Translations under genes and position numbers: made by a program | Part shown: positions 14,350 through 21,500 of the stretch, piece by piece | Position numbering within the stretch: position 1 is the stretch's first letter | Layout: each line of letters begins with the position of its first letter | From: Candidatus Pelagibacter sp. | GTDB taxonomy: Bacteria > Pseudomonadota > Alphaproteobacteria > Pelagibacterales > Pelagibacteraceae | DNA length: 21,500 nt | Direction: 5' to 3' | Assembly: GCA_028226535.1 (NCBI GenBank) | Contig: JAOJEG010000012.1 | Coordinates: 1 to 21,500, forward strand | The notes under the pieces: generated by a model | Databases searched by the model: none | What the model was told of the DNA's origin: nothing | The model's input: the letters and a program-made list of their open reading frames with translations, nothing else

Positions 14350-16401
14350 ATGAGTAATAAAAGTAATTATGAATATCTTTTATCAGATTTAACTAAACTT
14401 AAAGGTGTTGGCACTAAAACAACTAATTTATTTAAAAAAAAGAAAATTAATAATATTTTTGACTTGTTATGGAAATTACCTAAATCCTATACAGATAGAA
14501 GTTATTCGACAAAAATTAAAGATTTGAAAATTGGTGAAAACCAAACAATTACCATTATTCCTCAAAAATATTCTTTTCCAAGAGTAAGAAATCTACCAAA
14601 TAAAGTTTCTTGTACTGATGAAACGGGAGAAATTGATTGTATTTTTTTTAATAGTTACGAAGGTTATGTAAGAAAAATTCTTCCCCTAGGTAAAGAGATA
14701 ACTATTAGTGGAAAAATTGGTTTTTTTAGAAACAAATATCAACTTACCAATCCCAAATATCTCGCAGAAGACTCTTCGTTGATAAAACAAAAACATAATA
14801 CATATTCATTAACAGAAGGAATTTCTGAAAAAATTTATAATAAGATTATTAGTCAAATAATAAAGAATCTCCCAACTCTAAATGAGTGGCATTCAGATAA
14901 TATTTTAGAGAAATTCGGAAATATAAAATGGAATGATGCAATTGTTGAACTACATAAACCTGAAAATATAGGTAATTATAAAAAAAATTTTTATCAAAGG
15001 TTGGCTTTTGATGAAATTTTTTCAACATTTTTAGTAAACTCTGAAATAAGAAAAAAAATTAAAAAGATAAAAAAAAAAAGTAAACTTGTAGATAAATCTA
15101 AACAAAATAATATTCTAAAAAAATTAGAATTTACACTTACTAATGATCAATTAAAAACATTAGAAGAAATAAATAGTGATCTTTCATCAACTAATAAAAT
15201 GTTTAGACTACTTCAAGGAGATGTTGGAAGTGGAAAAACTATAGTCTCTTTACTTGCTGCATTTAATACTATTAATTCAGGATTTCAGGTTGCTTTTATG
15301 GCGCCAACCGAAATACTTGCAAGACAGCATTTTAACTTTGCAAAAAGACTTTTTTCAAATGGAATCAATATCGAATTAATTTCTGGTAAATCTGAATATA
15401 AAATTAAAAAAGAAATTTTAAAAAAATTAGCTGATAATGAAATAGATATCATTTTTGGGACTCATGCAATTTTTCAAAAGAAAGTATATTTTAAAAATTT
15501 AGGATTAATTATTATAGATGAGCAGCATAAATTTGGTGTTAATCAAAGAAAACGTTTATCCGATAAGGGTGGAAAAAATTGTGATGTTTTATTAATGACA
15601 GCAACTCCTATACCCAGAACATTAACAATGACACTTTATGGAGATATGGATCTATCGATTATAAGAGAAAAACCTAAATCCAGAAAACCAATTAAAACAT
15701 ATAGTAAATTAGAGAGCAAAATTGATGATGTTGTTAAATTTATTAAAAAAGAAATTAAATATGGTAACCAAATTTTTTGGGTTTGCCCACTTATTGAAGA
15801 AAGTAAAAAATTAGATCATTCATCAGCAGTTAAAAAATTTGAATTCCTGAATAAAATTTTTCCCAATCAAGTATCTCTATTACATGGCAAAACTGATTTA
15901 ACAGATAAAGAGATTATCTTAAATAATTTCTTAAAGAAAAAATTCCAGATTTTAGTATCAACTACAATTATTGAAGTTGGTATAGATTTTCCAAATGCAA
16001 ACGTAATAGTAATAGAAAACGCAAACAAGTTTGGTTTATCACAATTACATCAGCTAAGAGGACGTGTTGGAAGAGGCAATAAAGACTCAACCTGTATTCT
16101 TATGTTTAAATCTAACCTAAGTGAAAATGCAAAAAAAAGAATAAATATTTTAAAAGAGTCTACTGACGGTTTTTATATCTCAGAGGAAGATATGAAAATA
16201 AGAGGTTTTGGCGATATATTAGGATTTAAACAAAGTGGAAACAAAAATTTCAAATTAGCTGACCCAATACATAATAGTGACCTTTTTCTACTAGCAGAGA
16301 AAGAAATTAGAAGAATTGAAATGGATAATGATAATATAAGTAAGTTTAAACCGCTTATAAAATTATACGATAAAGCAGATATTATAAATGATATTGCCTA
16401 G
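14350..16401 (+). CDS. recG: ATP-dependent DNA helicase RecG
   Basis: 683 residues from the first ATG (E. coli RecG has 693). RecG remodels stalled forks and Holliday junctions. N-terminal wedge features are present (LKGVGTKTTNLFKKKKINNIFDLLWKLPKSYTD and the following OB fold, CTDETGEIDCIFFN). Superfamily 2 motifs are GDVGSGKT (about 290-297), MAPTEILARQHF, DEQHKFGVNQR (DEQH at about 390), LMTATPIPRTLTM, and TTIIEVGIDFPNANVIVIEN with the QLHQLRGRVGRG block. The frame can be extended 11 codons to a TTG at 14317, but that would run into sdhE, so I use the ATG at 14350. The stop shares a CTAG palindrome with the convergent DUF502 gene. Confidence 0.97.
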   Translation: MSNKSNYEYLLSDLTKLKGVGTKTTNLFKKKKINNIFDLLWKLPKSYTDRSYSTKIKDLKIGENQTITIIPQKYSFPRVRNLPNKVSCTDETGEIDCIFFNSYEGYVRKILPLGKEITISGKIGFFRNKYQLTNPKYLAEDSSLIKQKHNTYSLTEGISEKIYNKIISQIIKNLPTLNEWHSDNILEKFGNIKWNDAIVELHKPENIGNYKKNFYQRLAFDEIFSTFLVNSEIRKKIKKIKKKSKLVDKSKQNNILKKLEFTLTNDQLKTLEEINSDLSSTNKMFRLLQGDVGSGKTIVSLLAAFNTINSGFQVAFMAPTEILARQHFNFAKRLFSNGINIELISGKSEYKIKKEILKKLADNEIDIIFGTHAIFQKKVYFKNLGLIIIDEQHKFGVNQRKRLSDKGGKNCDVLLMTATPIPRTLTMTLYGDMDLSIIREKPKSRKPIKTYSKLESKIDDVVKFIKKEIKYGNQIFWVCPLIEESKKLDHSSAVKKFEFLNKIFPNQVSLLHGKTDLTDKEIILNNFLKKKFQILVSTTIIEVGIDFPNANVIVIENANKFGLSQLHQLRGRVGRGNKDSTCILMFKSNLSENAKKRINILKESTDGFYISEEDMKIRGFGDILGFKQSGNKNFKLADPIHNSDLFLLAEKEIRRIEMDNDNISKFKPLIKLYDKADIINDIA

Positions 16402-17015
16402 GATTGTTTGCTTGAAGTTCCTGCGGAAACAATAAATTTAGAAGCTTCTTCAAAAGTCATATTTAAATAAATTACATCTTCAATTGGAAACATTAACAAG
16501 AAGCCACTTGTAGGATTTGGTGTAGTTGGAACAAAAACATTTATTAATTTTTTGTTAGTTTTTTCTGCCATCTCACCTGTATTTTCCTTTGTTGCAAATC
16601 CCACAGCCCAAACACCTTTTCTTGGGTATTCAATTAAGACTACACTTTTTTTATTATCACCTTTTTTAGAGAAAGTTTCAGTCATTTGAACAATTGCCGA
16701 ATAAACAGTCCTTAAAAAAGGAATTCTTTTAAATAGATCGTCAATTAATTTTAAAATTCTTCTTCCAAAAAAGGATAGTGATAACCCACCCACTATAGTT
16801 ATTAATAATATTGAAATTAAAATTTCCACACCAGGAATATCAAACGGTAAATAATGATTAGGATTAAGGTTTTTTGGAATTAAATTAGAAGATATCCCTA
16901 TTAAAATCTTACTAAGATATAATGTAAAACCAATTGGAATAAGCACAACAACACCAGTAATAAAATAGTTTCTAAGTGTTAAAGATAATGATTTACGTTT
17001 TGATTTTTTTTCCAT
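16398..17015 (-). CDS. DUF502-family membrane protein
   Basis: 205 residues of DUF502 (PF04367), integral membrane proteins of unknown function, often encoded next to recG in Alphaproteobacteria. The start is basic (MEKKSKRKSLSL). Two membrane helices lie at about 18-42 (TGVVVLIPIGFTLYLSKILI) and 61-84 (VEILISILLITIVGGLSL). A soluble C-terminal region carries family blocks (RIPFLRTVYSAIVQM, VLIEYPRKGVWAVGFAT, VFVPTTPNPTSGFLLMFP). Plant members (COV, CONTINUOUS VASCULAR RING) belong to the same family, but the bacterial role is not known. The gene converges on recG with a 4-base overlap. Confidence 0.88.
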   Translation of the reverse strand: MEKKSKRKSLSLTLRNYFITGVVVLIPIGFTLYLSKILIGISSNLIPKNLNPNHYLPFDIPGVEILISILLITIVGGLSLSFFGRRILKLIDDLFKRIPFLRTVYSAIVQMTETFSKKGDNKKSVVLIEYPRKGVWAVGFATKENTGEMAEKTNKKLINVFVPTTPNPTSGFLLMFPIEDVIYLNMTFEEASKFIVSAGTSSKQS

Positions 17016-17019
17016 TTTA

Positions 17020-17097
17020 TTAGTTAAAACTTGAGTAAATTACAAAAGAAATTGCAACAATAAATAATATTATTAGAATTTTATTATTAAGATTCAT
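17020..17097 (-). CDS. Possible 25-residue single-span membrane microprotein
   Basis: An ATG-to-TAA frame on the minus strand reads MNLNNKILIILFIVAISFVI followed by YSSFN: a short polar N-terminus, one hydrophobic stretch of about 14-15 residues and a short polar tail. It ends 4 nt before the DUF502 start codon, which would suit a two-gene unit. No Shine-Dalgarno sequence is visible, and short hydrophobic frames arise easily in AT-rich DNA. It overlaps the candidate promoter of the M48 gene on the other strand. Confidence 0.25.
   Translation of the reverse strand: MNLNNKILIILFIVAISFVIYSSFN
17052..17079 (+). promoter_or_regulatory. Candidate promoter of the M48 metalloprotease gene
   Basis: TTGCAA (17052-17057) and TAGAAT (17074-17079) are 16 nt apart, with the ATG 43 nt beyond the -10. 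The -10 matches consensus at five of six bases and the -35 at four of six. Chance matches are likely in AT-rich DNA. Confidence 0.3.
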
Positions 17098-17122
17098 AAT
17101 ATGATGTTAATATCAATTTTAT

Positions 17123-17956
17123 ATGAAAATGAATAGAAGAAAATTTTTATCTTATGTAGGTTGTAGCTGCAGTAGCTTTTTACTAACCTCTTGCACAACT
17201 GCTCCAATTACTGAAAGAAAACAATTAAAAATTGTTTCTGAAGCGAATCTTAATGCACAAGCTGCTAGAGTTTATGAAAAAATTAAGGAAAAAGAAAAAA
17301 TGAGTGATGACACTAAAACATTAAATGAAATTAAAGAAATTGGTAAAAAAATGGAAGACTCAATTTCTGAATATTTTGATAGAGAAAATTTAGATGATCC
17401 AACAAAAAATTTTGATTGGGAATACATTTTAATAGATAAAAAAAAAGTACGTAACGCTTGGTGTATGCCTGGTGGTAAGATAGCAGTTTATACAGGTATA
17501 TTAGATGCAACAAAAAACACTAATGGTTTAGCTGCGGTAATGGGTCATGAAATTGCACATGCTGTTGCAAAACATTCTGTTGAAAGAGCTAGTAGAGGAA
17601 CATTATTGAATGTTGGAACTAGAATTATTGACATTGCAAGTGGTGGTGTTTTATCAGATATTAATAGAACAACGGGGCAAAATACAGTTGGTTTGCTTGC
17701 TCAACTTGGAATACTTAATCCTTTTAATAGAAAACAGGAAAGTGAAGCTGATTATCTTGGAATGATATTTGCATCGTTATCTGGTTATGACATCAGAGAA
17801 ACAGTTAAAATTTGGGAGAGAATGAAAGAACTTAACAAAGGTAAAGAACCTCCTGAGTTCATGAGTACACATCCGTCCTCTGATAATAGAATTAAAAGTT
17901 TAAATGAAAAAATGAACGAAGTAATTTTAGATTATCCACCAATTAAAATTACATAA
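17123..17956 (+). CDS. M48-family zinc metalloprotease, probable Tat-exported lipoprotein
   Basis: 277 residues of peptidase family M48, resembling the periplasmic YcaL/LoiP group involved in quality control of envelope proteins. The HExxH zinc motif is H142-E143-x2-H146 in VMGHEIAHAVAKHS, and the third ligand is E208 in RKQESEADYLGM. STHPSSDNRI near the C-terminus is also typical. The N-terminus has a twin-arginine pattern, NRRKFLSYVG, followed by a hydrophobic stretch and a lipobox-like LLTSC with C24, so Tat export plus lipidation is predicted. The ATG at 17123 is followed by another two codons later (17129); either would keep the signal. The gene is alone on this strand, convergent with tRNA-Lys 9 bases downstream. 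Confidence 0.9.
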   Translation: MKMNRRKFLSYVGCSCSSFLLTSCTTAPITERKQLKIVSEANLNAQAARVYEKIKEKEKMSDDTKTLNEIKEIGKKMEDSISEYFDRENLDDPTKNFDWEYILIDKKKVRNAWCMPGGKIAVYTGILDATKNTNGLAAVMGHEIAHAVAKHSVERASRGTLLNVGTRIIDIASGGVLSDINRTTGQNTVGLLAQLGILNPFNRKQESEADYLGMIFASLSGYDIRETVKIWERMKELNKGKEPPEFMSTHPSSDNRIKSLNEKMNEVILDYPPIKIT

Positions 17957-17965
17957 TTGAAATAG

Positions 17966-18041
<76 letters not shown>

Positions 18042-18046
18042 CCATA

Positions 18047-18061
18047 TATTCAAATTGAATA
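18047..18061. repeat. Short palindrome in the tRNA-Lys leader, with a partial direct repeat
   Basis: TATTCAA-A-TTGAATA forms a 7-bp inverted repeat with a single central base, between the candidate -10 and the tRNA 5' end. Its core TCAAATTGAA (18050-18059) recurs at 18098-18107. The one-base centre makes a stable hairpin unlikely; a protein-binding site or simple chance are the alternatives. Confidence 0.3.
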
Positions 18062-18066
18062 GTTGT

Positions 18067-18094
18067 TATATACAGAATTATTCTATTTTTTCAA
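18067..18094 (-). promoter_or_regulatory. Candidate promoter of tRNA-Lys
   Basis: On the minus strand TTGAAA (18089-18094) and TATATA (18067-18072) are 16 nt apart in the 84-base gap between tgt and tRNA-Lys. Transcription would begin about 20 nt before the tRNA, so a short 5' leader must be removed. Read-through from tgt is also possible. Confidence 0.4.
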
Positions 18095-18125
18095 ACGTCA
18101 AATTGAACAAAAAATTGTTTATCTT

Positions 18126-19238
18126 CTACAACTTATCTATGTATTTATCATGAAATTGATCAAATGTACCTTCAGATATATTCTTTCTAATTGCTGACAT
18201 TAATTCTTGATAAAAATTAATATTATGAAGAGTTAAGAGCATAGAAGCTAAAATTTCATTAGTATTAAACAAGTGATTCAAATAATTTTTTGAATATTTA
18301 TTAAGATTTAGATTGTTACAATTAGGGTCCAGTGGAGTATTGTCAGTTTGATATTTATTATTTTTAATATTTATTCTTCCATCCCATGTAAAAGCCAATC
18401 CAGTTCTTCCTGATCTAGTAGGTAAGACACAATCAAACATATCAACACCTCTTTTAACAGCACCAATGATATCAGATGGAGTGCCTACGCCCATTAAATA
18501 ATGAGGTTTTTCATCAGGAAGATGCTCTTTAATATTATCCAACACCTCAAACATTTCATTTTGTGACTCCCCTACTGCTAAACCACCCATCGCATAACCA
18601 TCAAAATCAATTTTGATTAATTCTTTTAACGAATTAATTCTAAGATCTTTAAACAAACCACCTTGAATAATTCCAAATAGCGCTTTATGAGAATTTATCC
18701 CAAAAGCTTTTTTTGATCTTTCAGCCCAATATAAAGATAATTCCATTGATTTTTTTATCAAATCATAGTCATTTGATTTTCGTGGACACTCATCCATTAT
18801 CATGACTATATCCGAGTTCAACCCTAATTGAATTCTTATACTCTCCTCAGGACTTAAAAAAAATCTTTTTCCATCGACGTGTGAATTAAAAATTGCTCCT
18901 TTTTCCCTATCTATTTTATTAAGTTTAGATAATGACATTACTTGAAATCCGCCGGAGTCTGTGAGAATTGGTAAATCACAATTCATGAAATTATGAAGAC
19001 CACCAGCCAATTGAACTCTTTCAACGCCTGGTCTAATCATTAAATGATAAGTGTTAGATAATATTATTTCTGATCCAGTTTTTTTAATATCATCAATGGT
19101 GCAAGCTTTTACTGTAGCTTGTGTACCAACTGGCATAAAAGCAGGTGTATTAATATTACCTCTATGGGTCTCAATTAAACCGCGTCTTGCAAATTTGTCT
19201 TTTTTTAAAACTTTAAAGGCAAAATTTTTTAATGCCAT
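18126..19238 (-). CDS. tgt: tRNA-guanine(34) transglycosylase, with altered zinc site
   Basis: 370 residues, the normal TGT length. It exchanges guanine 34 for preQ1 in tRNAs with GUN anticodons (Asp, Asn, His, Tyr), the base-exchange step of queuosine synthesis. Catalytic features are intact: D94 in ILTDSGGFQVMS, GIIQGGLFKDLR, the YAMGGLAVGE block, and the nucleophile D269 in FDCVLPTRSGRTG. The structural zinc site, normally CxCxxC plus a histidine 31 residues after the first cysteine, reads C307-N-N309-L-N-L312 and H338. Thus the first Cys and the His are kept and the second and third ligands are lost, with no insertion or deletion. The gene follows the cyclophilin gene after a 9-nt gap. 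Confidence 0.95.
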   Translation of the reverse strand: MALKNFAFKVLKKDKFARRGLIETHRGNINTPAFMPVGTQATVKACTIDDIKKTGSEIILSNTYHLMIRPGVERVQLAGGLHNFMNCDLPILTDSGGFQVMSLSKLNKIDREKGAIFNSHVDGKRFFLSPEESIRIQLGLNSDIVMIMDECPRKSNDYDLIKKSMELSLYWAERSKKAFGINSHKALFGIIQGGLFKDLRINSLKELIKIDFDGYAMGGLAVGESQNEMFEVLDNIKEHLPDEKPHYLMGVGTPSDIIGAVKRGVDMFDCVLPTRSGRTGLAFTWDGRINIKNNKYQTDNTPLDPNCNNLNLNKYSKNYLNHLFNTNEILASMLLTLHNINFYQELMSAIRKNISEGTFDQFHDKYIDKL

Positions 19239-19247
19239 TTAAAGAAA

Positions 19248-19808
19248 TTATTGTGATTTAAAACTGATAATTTTGTCTGGATCTGAAACTGAACCGTTGT
19301 TATTTTCATCACCTCTTTTAATCATATCAACAAATTCCATACCTTCTAAAACTTTACCAAAAACAGTGTACTGTCTATCAAGAAATGGTGCCGGCTTAAA
19401 ACAAATAAAAAATTGACTATTGGCACTATCAGGATCTGATGATCTAGCCATTGATAAAGTGCCTCTGTCATGAGGTACGCTACTAAATTCTTGTTTTAAA
19501 TCTGGTAAATCTGATCCACCCATTCCAGCTCTCCGTAAATCAAAATCTCCTGATTCAGAATTACCAAATTTTACATCACCAGTTTGTGCCATAAATCCAT
19601 CAATTACACGATGAAACACTACATTGTCGTACTGTCCGCTGTCAGCTAGTTCTTTAATTCTTTTTACATGATTTGGAGCCACATCTTCAAATAACTCAAT
19701 TTTTACATCACCGTCTTTTAATTTTAAAATCATTATATTCTCCTGTGCCATTAATTGATTAGTAAATAAAAAAAATAAAATAAATATGTTTGTTAAAATT
19801 TTACTCAT
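19248..19808 (-). CDS. Periplasmic cyclophilin-type peptidyl-prolyl cis-trans isomerase
   Basis: 186 residues. A cyclophilin that accelerates isomerisation of X-Pro peptide bonds. The N-terminus MSKILTNIFILFFLFTNQLMA looks like a Sec signal peptide, so it should act in the periplasm. Active-site blocks are VVFHRVIDGFMAQTGD (F65, R67, F72, Q75), GTLSMARSSDPDSANSQFFI and YTVFGKVLEGME. At the position of the cyclosporin-contacting tryptophan of human CypA there is a phenylalanine (APFLDRQ), as in many bacterial members. The start overlaps the coaD end by 8 nt (ATGAGTAA). The gene lies between coaD and tgt. Confidence 0.93.
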   Translation of the reverse strand: MSKILTNIFILFFLFTNQLMAQENIMILKLKDGDVKIELFEDVAPNHVKRIKELADSGQYDNVVFHRVIDGFMAQTGDVKFGNSESGDFDLRRAGMGGSDLPDLKQEFSSVPHDRGTLSMARSSDPDSANSQFFICFKPAPFLDRQYTVFGKVLEGMEFVDMIKRGDENNNGSVSDPDKIISFKSQ

Positions 19809-20295
19809 ATTTGTCTTTTAAAGATTTAATTGTACTTTTGGTAGTAAATTTTCTTATATCACCATTTAATTTAACAATTTCTTTGACAAATCTTGAGGAT
19901 ATAATCTGATTTTCAACATCAGACATTAAAAAAATTGTTTCAATATTATTATTTAGTTTTCTATTCATGCCAGCCAACTGAAATTCATACTCAAAGTCTG
20001 AAACTGCTCTTAAACCTCTTAAAATAATATTAGATTTATATTTTTTACATAAATCAGTTGTAAGAGAGCTAAATGAAACAACAGTTATTTTTTTTTTATT
20101 TAATCTTAAATCTTTAAATAACGCTTTATTAACAATATTGATCCGTTCTACAGAGCTAAATAGGTAGTTTTTATTACTCACGTCAGACACACCAACAATA
20201 ATTTTATCAAATAATTTTAACGCTTTTTTAATAACGTCAATATGACCATAAGTAATAGGATCGAATGTACCAGGATAAATTGCAACCTTATTCAT
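19801..20295 (-). CDS. coaD: Phosphopantetheine adenylyltransferase
   Basis: 164 residues, the usual length. It joins ATP and 4'-phosphopantetheine to dephospho-CoA, the fourth step of CoA synthesis. The nucleotidyltransferase signature is YPGTFDPITYGHIDVI with T10 and H18. Further blocks are ILRGLRAVSDFEYEFQLAGMNR and MSDVENQIISSRFVKEIVKLNGD, covering the substrate site and the ISSR(x)VKE motif. The start shares one base with the gyrA stop (TAATG). The gyrA-coaD-cyclophilin order recurs in Alphaproteobacteria and suggests a co-transcribed unit. Confidence 0.96.
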   Translation of the reverse strand: MNKVAIYPGTFDPITYGHIDVIKKALKLFDKIIVGVSDVSNKNYLFSSVERINIVNKALFKDLRLNKKKITVVSFSSLTTDLCKKYKSNIILRGLRAVSDFEYEFQLAGMNRKLNNNIETIFLMSDVENQIISSRFVKEIVKLNGDIRKFTTKSTIKSLKDKYE

Positions 20296-21500
20296 TAGAC
20301 TAGATTATCATCTATTTTGATTGCAGATACTACTTTTTCCTCACCTGATAATTTTATAATTCTAACACCTTGAGTATTTCTACCAGCTGTTCTTATTTCT
20401 TTAACAGCTACTCTGATTACTCTACCTTTATTTGTAGAAATAAGTATCTCGTCTCCCTCAAAAACTGGGAAAGAAGATGTTATATTTCCATTTCTTGGGG
20501 AGTTAACTATTCCAATGATGCCTTTACCACCTCTATTAGTAACTCTGTAATCAATGTGTGAAGTTTTCTTACCAAATCCATTTTCACTAATTGATAAGAC
20601 AAATTTTTCTTTGGCTTTAATCTCAGATTTATCATCTTTAGATTTTTTACCATTTTTTTTCATTTTATCGCTGTCTATTACAGATAGAGAAACAATTTGG
20701 TCATTTGAAGCCAACTCTATTCCTTTAATCCCTTTCGAAGATCTTCCTTTAAATACTCTCAATTTTTTTGCTTCAAATCTTATACATTTACCAAACTTGG
20801 TGCTTAAAATTACATCTTGATCATCTTGACAAATTTTAACGCCTACAATTTTATCATTATTATCTAACTTCATTGCAATTTTACCGGAAGCATTAATAGA
20901 TGAAAAATCTTCTAAACTATTTTTTCTAACTTTACCTTGCGCGGTTGCAAAAATTATTTGGTAATTTTTAGAATCTGTCTCATCTTCAGGCATTGGCATT
21001 ATAGAGCTAATTGATTGATGGTTTTTTAAAGGTAAAATATTAAACAATGATTTACCTTTAGATGTGGTTGAGCCTTCTGGTATCTTCCAAGCTTTAACCT
21101 TATAAACCAGTCCTTCAGTAGAAAAGAAAAGAACAGATGTATGTGTGTTAACAGAAAGCGTTTGAATAACTGAATCTTGGTCTCTGGTTGTGATACCAGA
21201 TTTACCTTTACCACCTCTTTTTTGCTGTTTAACACCGTCTAAAGAGCCTCTTTTAATATATCCTTGCAGAGTAACAGTTATAATTACTGATTGTTTTTGA
21301 ATTGTTTCTTCAATGTCATAATTTAATACGGCATCAATAATCTTAGTTCTTCTCGGAACAGCAAATTTTTCTTTTATATTTTTAAGTTCTTCACTAATTA
21401 CTTTTAAAAGTTCTTTTTTAGATGAAATGATTTTTTTATATTTTGCGATTAATTCAGCTAATTTTTTGATTTCAACTTCAATCTCATTGATACCAAGGGC
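20295..21500 (-). CDS. gyrA: DNA gyrase subunit A, C-terminal part (5' end off window)
   Basis: The last 401 residues of GyrA; the breakage-reunion domain with the catalytic tyrosine lies beyond the right edge. The end of the coiled-coil tower is visible (EIEVEIKKLAELIAKYKKII), then FAVPRRTKIIDAV, then the GyrA box QKRGGKG at 21204-21224, which wraps DNA and separates GyrA from ParC. Beta-pinwheel blades follow, with GRNTQGVRIIKL in the last one. A lysine/aspartate-rich loop (MKKNGKKSKDDKSEIKAKEK) interrupts one blade. The frame is continuous through the TTG codon at 21047, which is an internal leucine and not a start. Stop TAA overlaps the coaD ATG by one base. Confidence 0.96.
   Translation of the reverse strand, partial: ALGINEIEVEIKKLAELIAKYKKIISSKKELLKVISEELKNIKEKFAVPRRTKIIDAVLNYDIEETIQKQSVIITVTLQGYIKRGSLDGVKQQKRGGKGKSGITTRDQDSVIQTLSVNTHTSVLFFSTEGLVYKVKAWKIPEGSTTSKGKSLFNILPLKNHQSISSIMPMPEDETDSKNYQIIFATAQGKVRKNSLEDFSSINASGKIAMKLDNNDKIVGVKICQDDQDVILSTKFGKCIRFEAKKLRVFKGRSSKGIKGIELASNDQIVSLSVIDSDKMKKNGKKSKDDKSEIKAKEKFVLSISENGFGKKTSHIDYRVTNRGGKGIIGIVNSPRNGNITSSFPVFEGDEILISTNKGRVIRVAVKEIRTAGRNTQGVRIIKLSGEEKVVSAIKIDDNLV

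Noticed and set aside
21026..21235. Apparent break in gyrA near 21047, where an alternative-frame reading appears
   Set aside because: The GyrA frame reads straight through: TTG at 21047 is an internal leucine within KGKSLFNILPL, and the upstream residues match GyrA to the window edge.

Overview
The window is a very AT-rich, tightly packed housekeeping segment of a bacterial chromosome. The best fit is an alphaproteobacterium with a streamlined genome, most likely of the SAR11/Pelagibacterales type. Four things point there: an NDUFS4-type Complex I accessory gene, a cysteine-free MetRS knob domain of the alphaproteobacterial kind, the alphaproteobacterial gene orders glpX-recJ, sdhE<>recG followed by DUF502, and gyrA-coaD-cyclophilin-tgt, and almost no intergenic DNA. 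The lineage is inferred from gene content and composition, not from an rRNA. I see no insertion sequence, prophage, CRISPR array, integrase or clearly transferred island, and no gene-free stretch longer than about 110 bases.

Layout. Positions 1-3251 (minus strand): tRNA-Pro, then an NDUFS4-like gene, a short SbmA/BacA-family transporter, glpX and recJ (runs off the left edge), probably one transcript. Positions 3309-5524 (plus): a membrane-anchored zinc-ribbon protein, the Na+/H+ antiporter nhaA and an exported glutathione peroxidase. Positions 5519-13880 (minus): a nine-gene run, rarD, lytic transglycosylase, a SPOR/RlpA-like lipoprotein, a DD-carboxypeptidase, tmk, holB, metG, tatD and an MBL-fold hydrolase, nearly all joined by start/stop overlaps. 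Positions 13965-17015: tRNA-Ser, then sdhE and recG diverging across 22 bases, with a DUF502 membrane protein convergent to recG. Positions 17123-18041: an M48 metalloprotease lipoprotein convergent with tRNA-Lys. Positions 18126-21500 (minus): gyrA (N-terminal part off the right edge), coaD, an exported cyclophilin and tgt.

How the genes fit together. The 5.5-13.9 kb run joins peptidoglycan remodelling (transglycosylase, SPOR lipoprotein, DD-carboxypeptidase) to DNA-precursor and replication functions (tmk, holB), translation (metG) and two small hydrolases. The right-hand run links gyrase, CoA synthesis, periplasmic protein folding and queuosine modification of tRNA.

I did not find an obviously new multi-gene system. 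The points most worth a second look are subtler. Tgt has lost two of the four ligands of its zinc site with no change in spacing. MetRS and the delta-prime subunit in the same window also lack the cysteines that bind zinc in their E. coli counterparts. The NDUFS4 start codon lies only 5 nt after the encoded CCA of tRNA-Pro, so tRNA processing would leave a nearly leaderless mRNA. Five junctions use the same 8-nt ATG-NN-TAA/TGA overlap. The RlpA-like protein appears to lack its catalytic aspartate.
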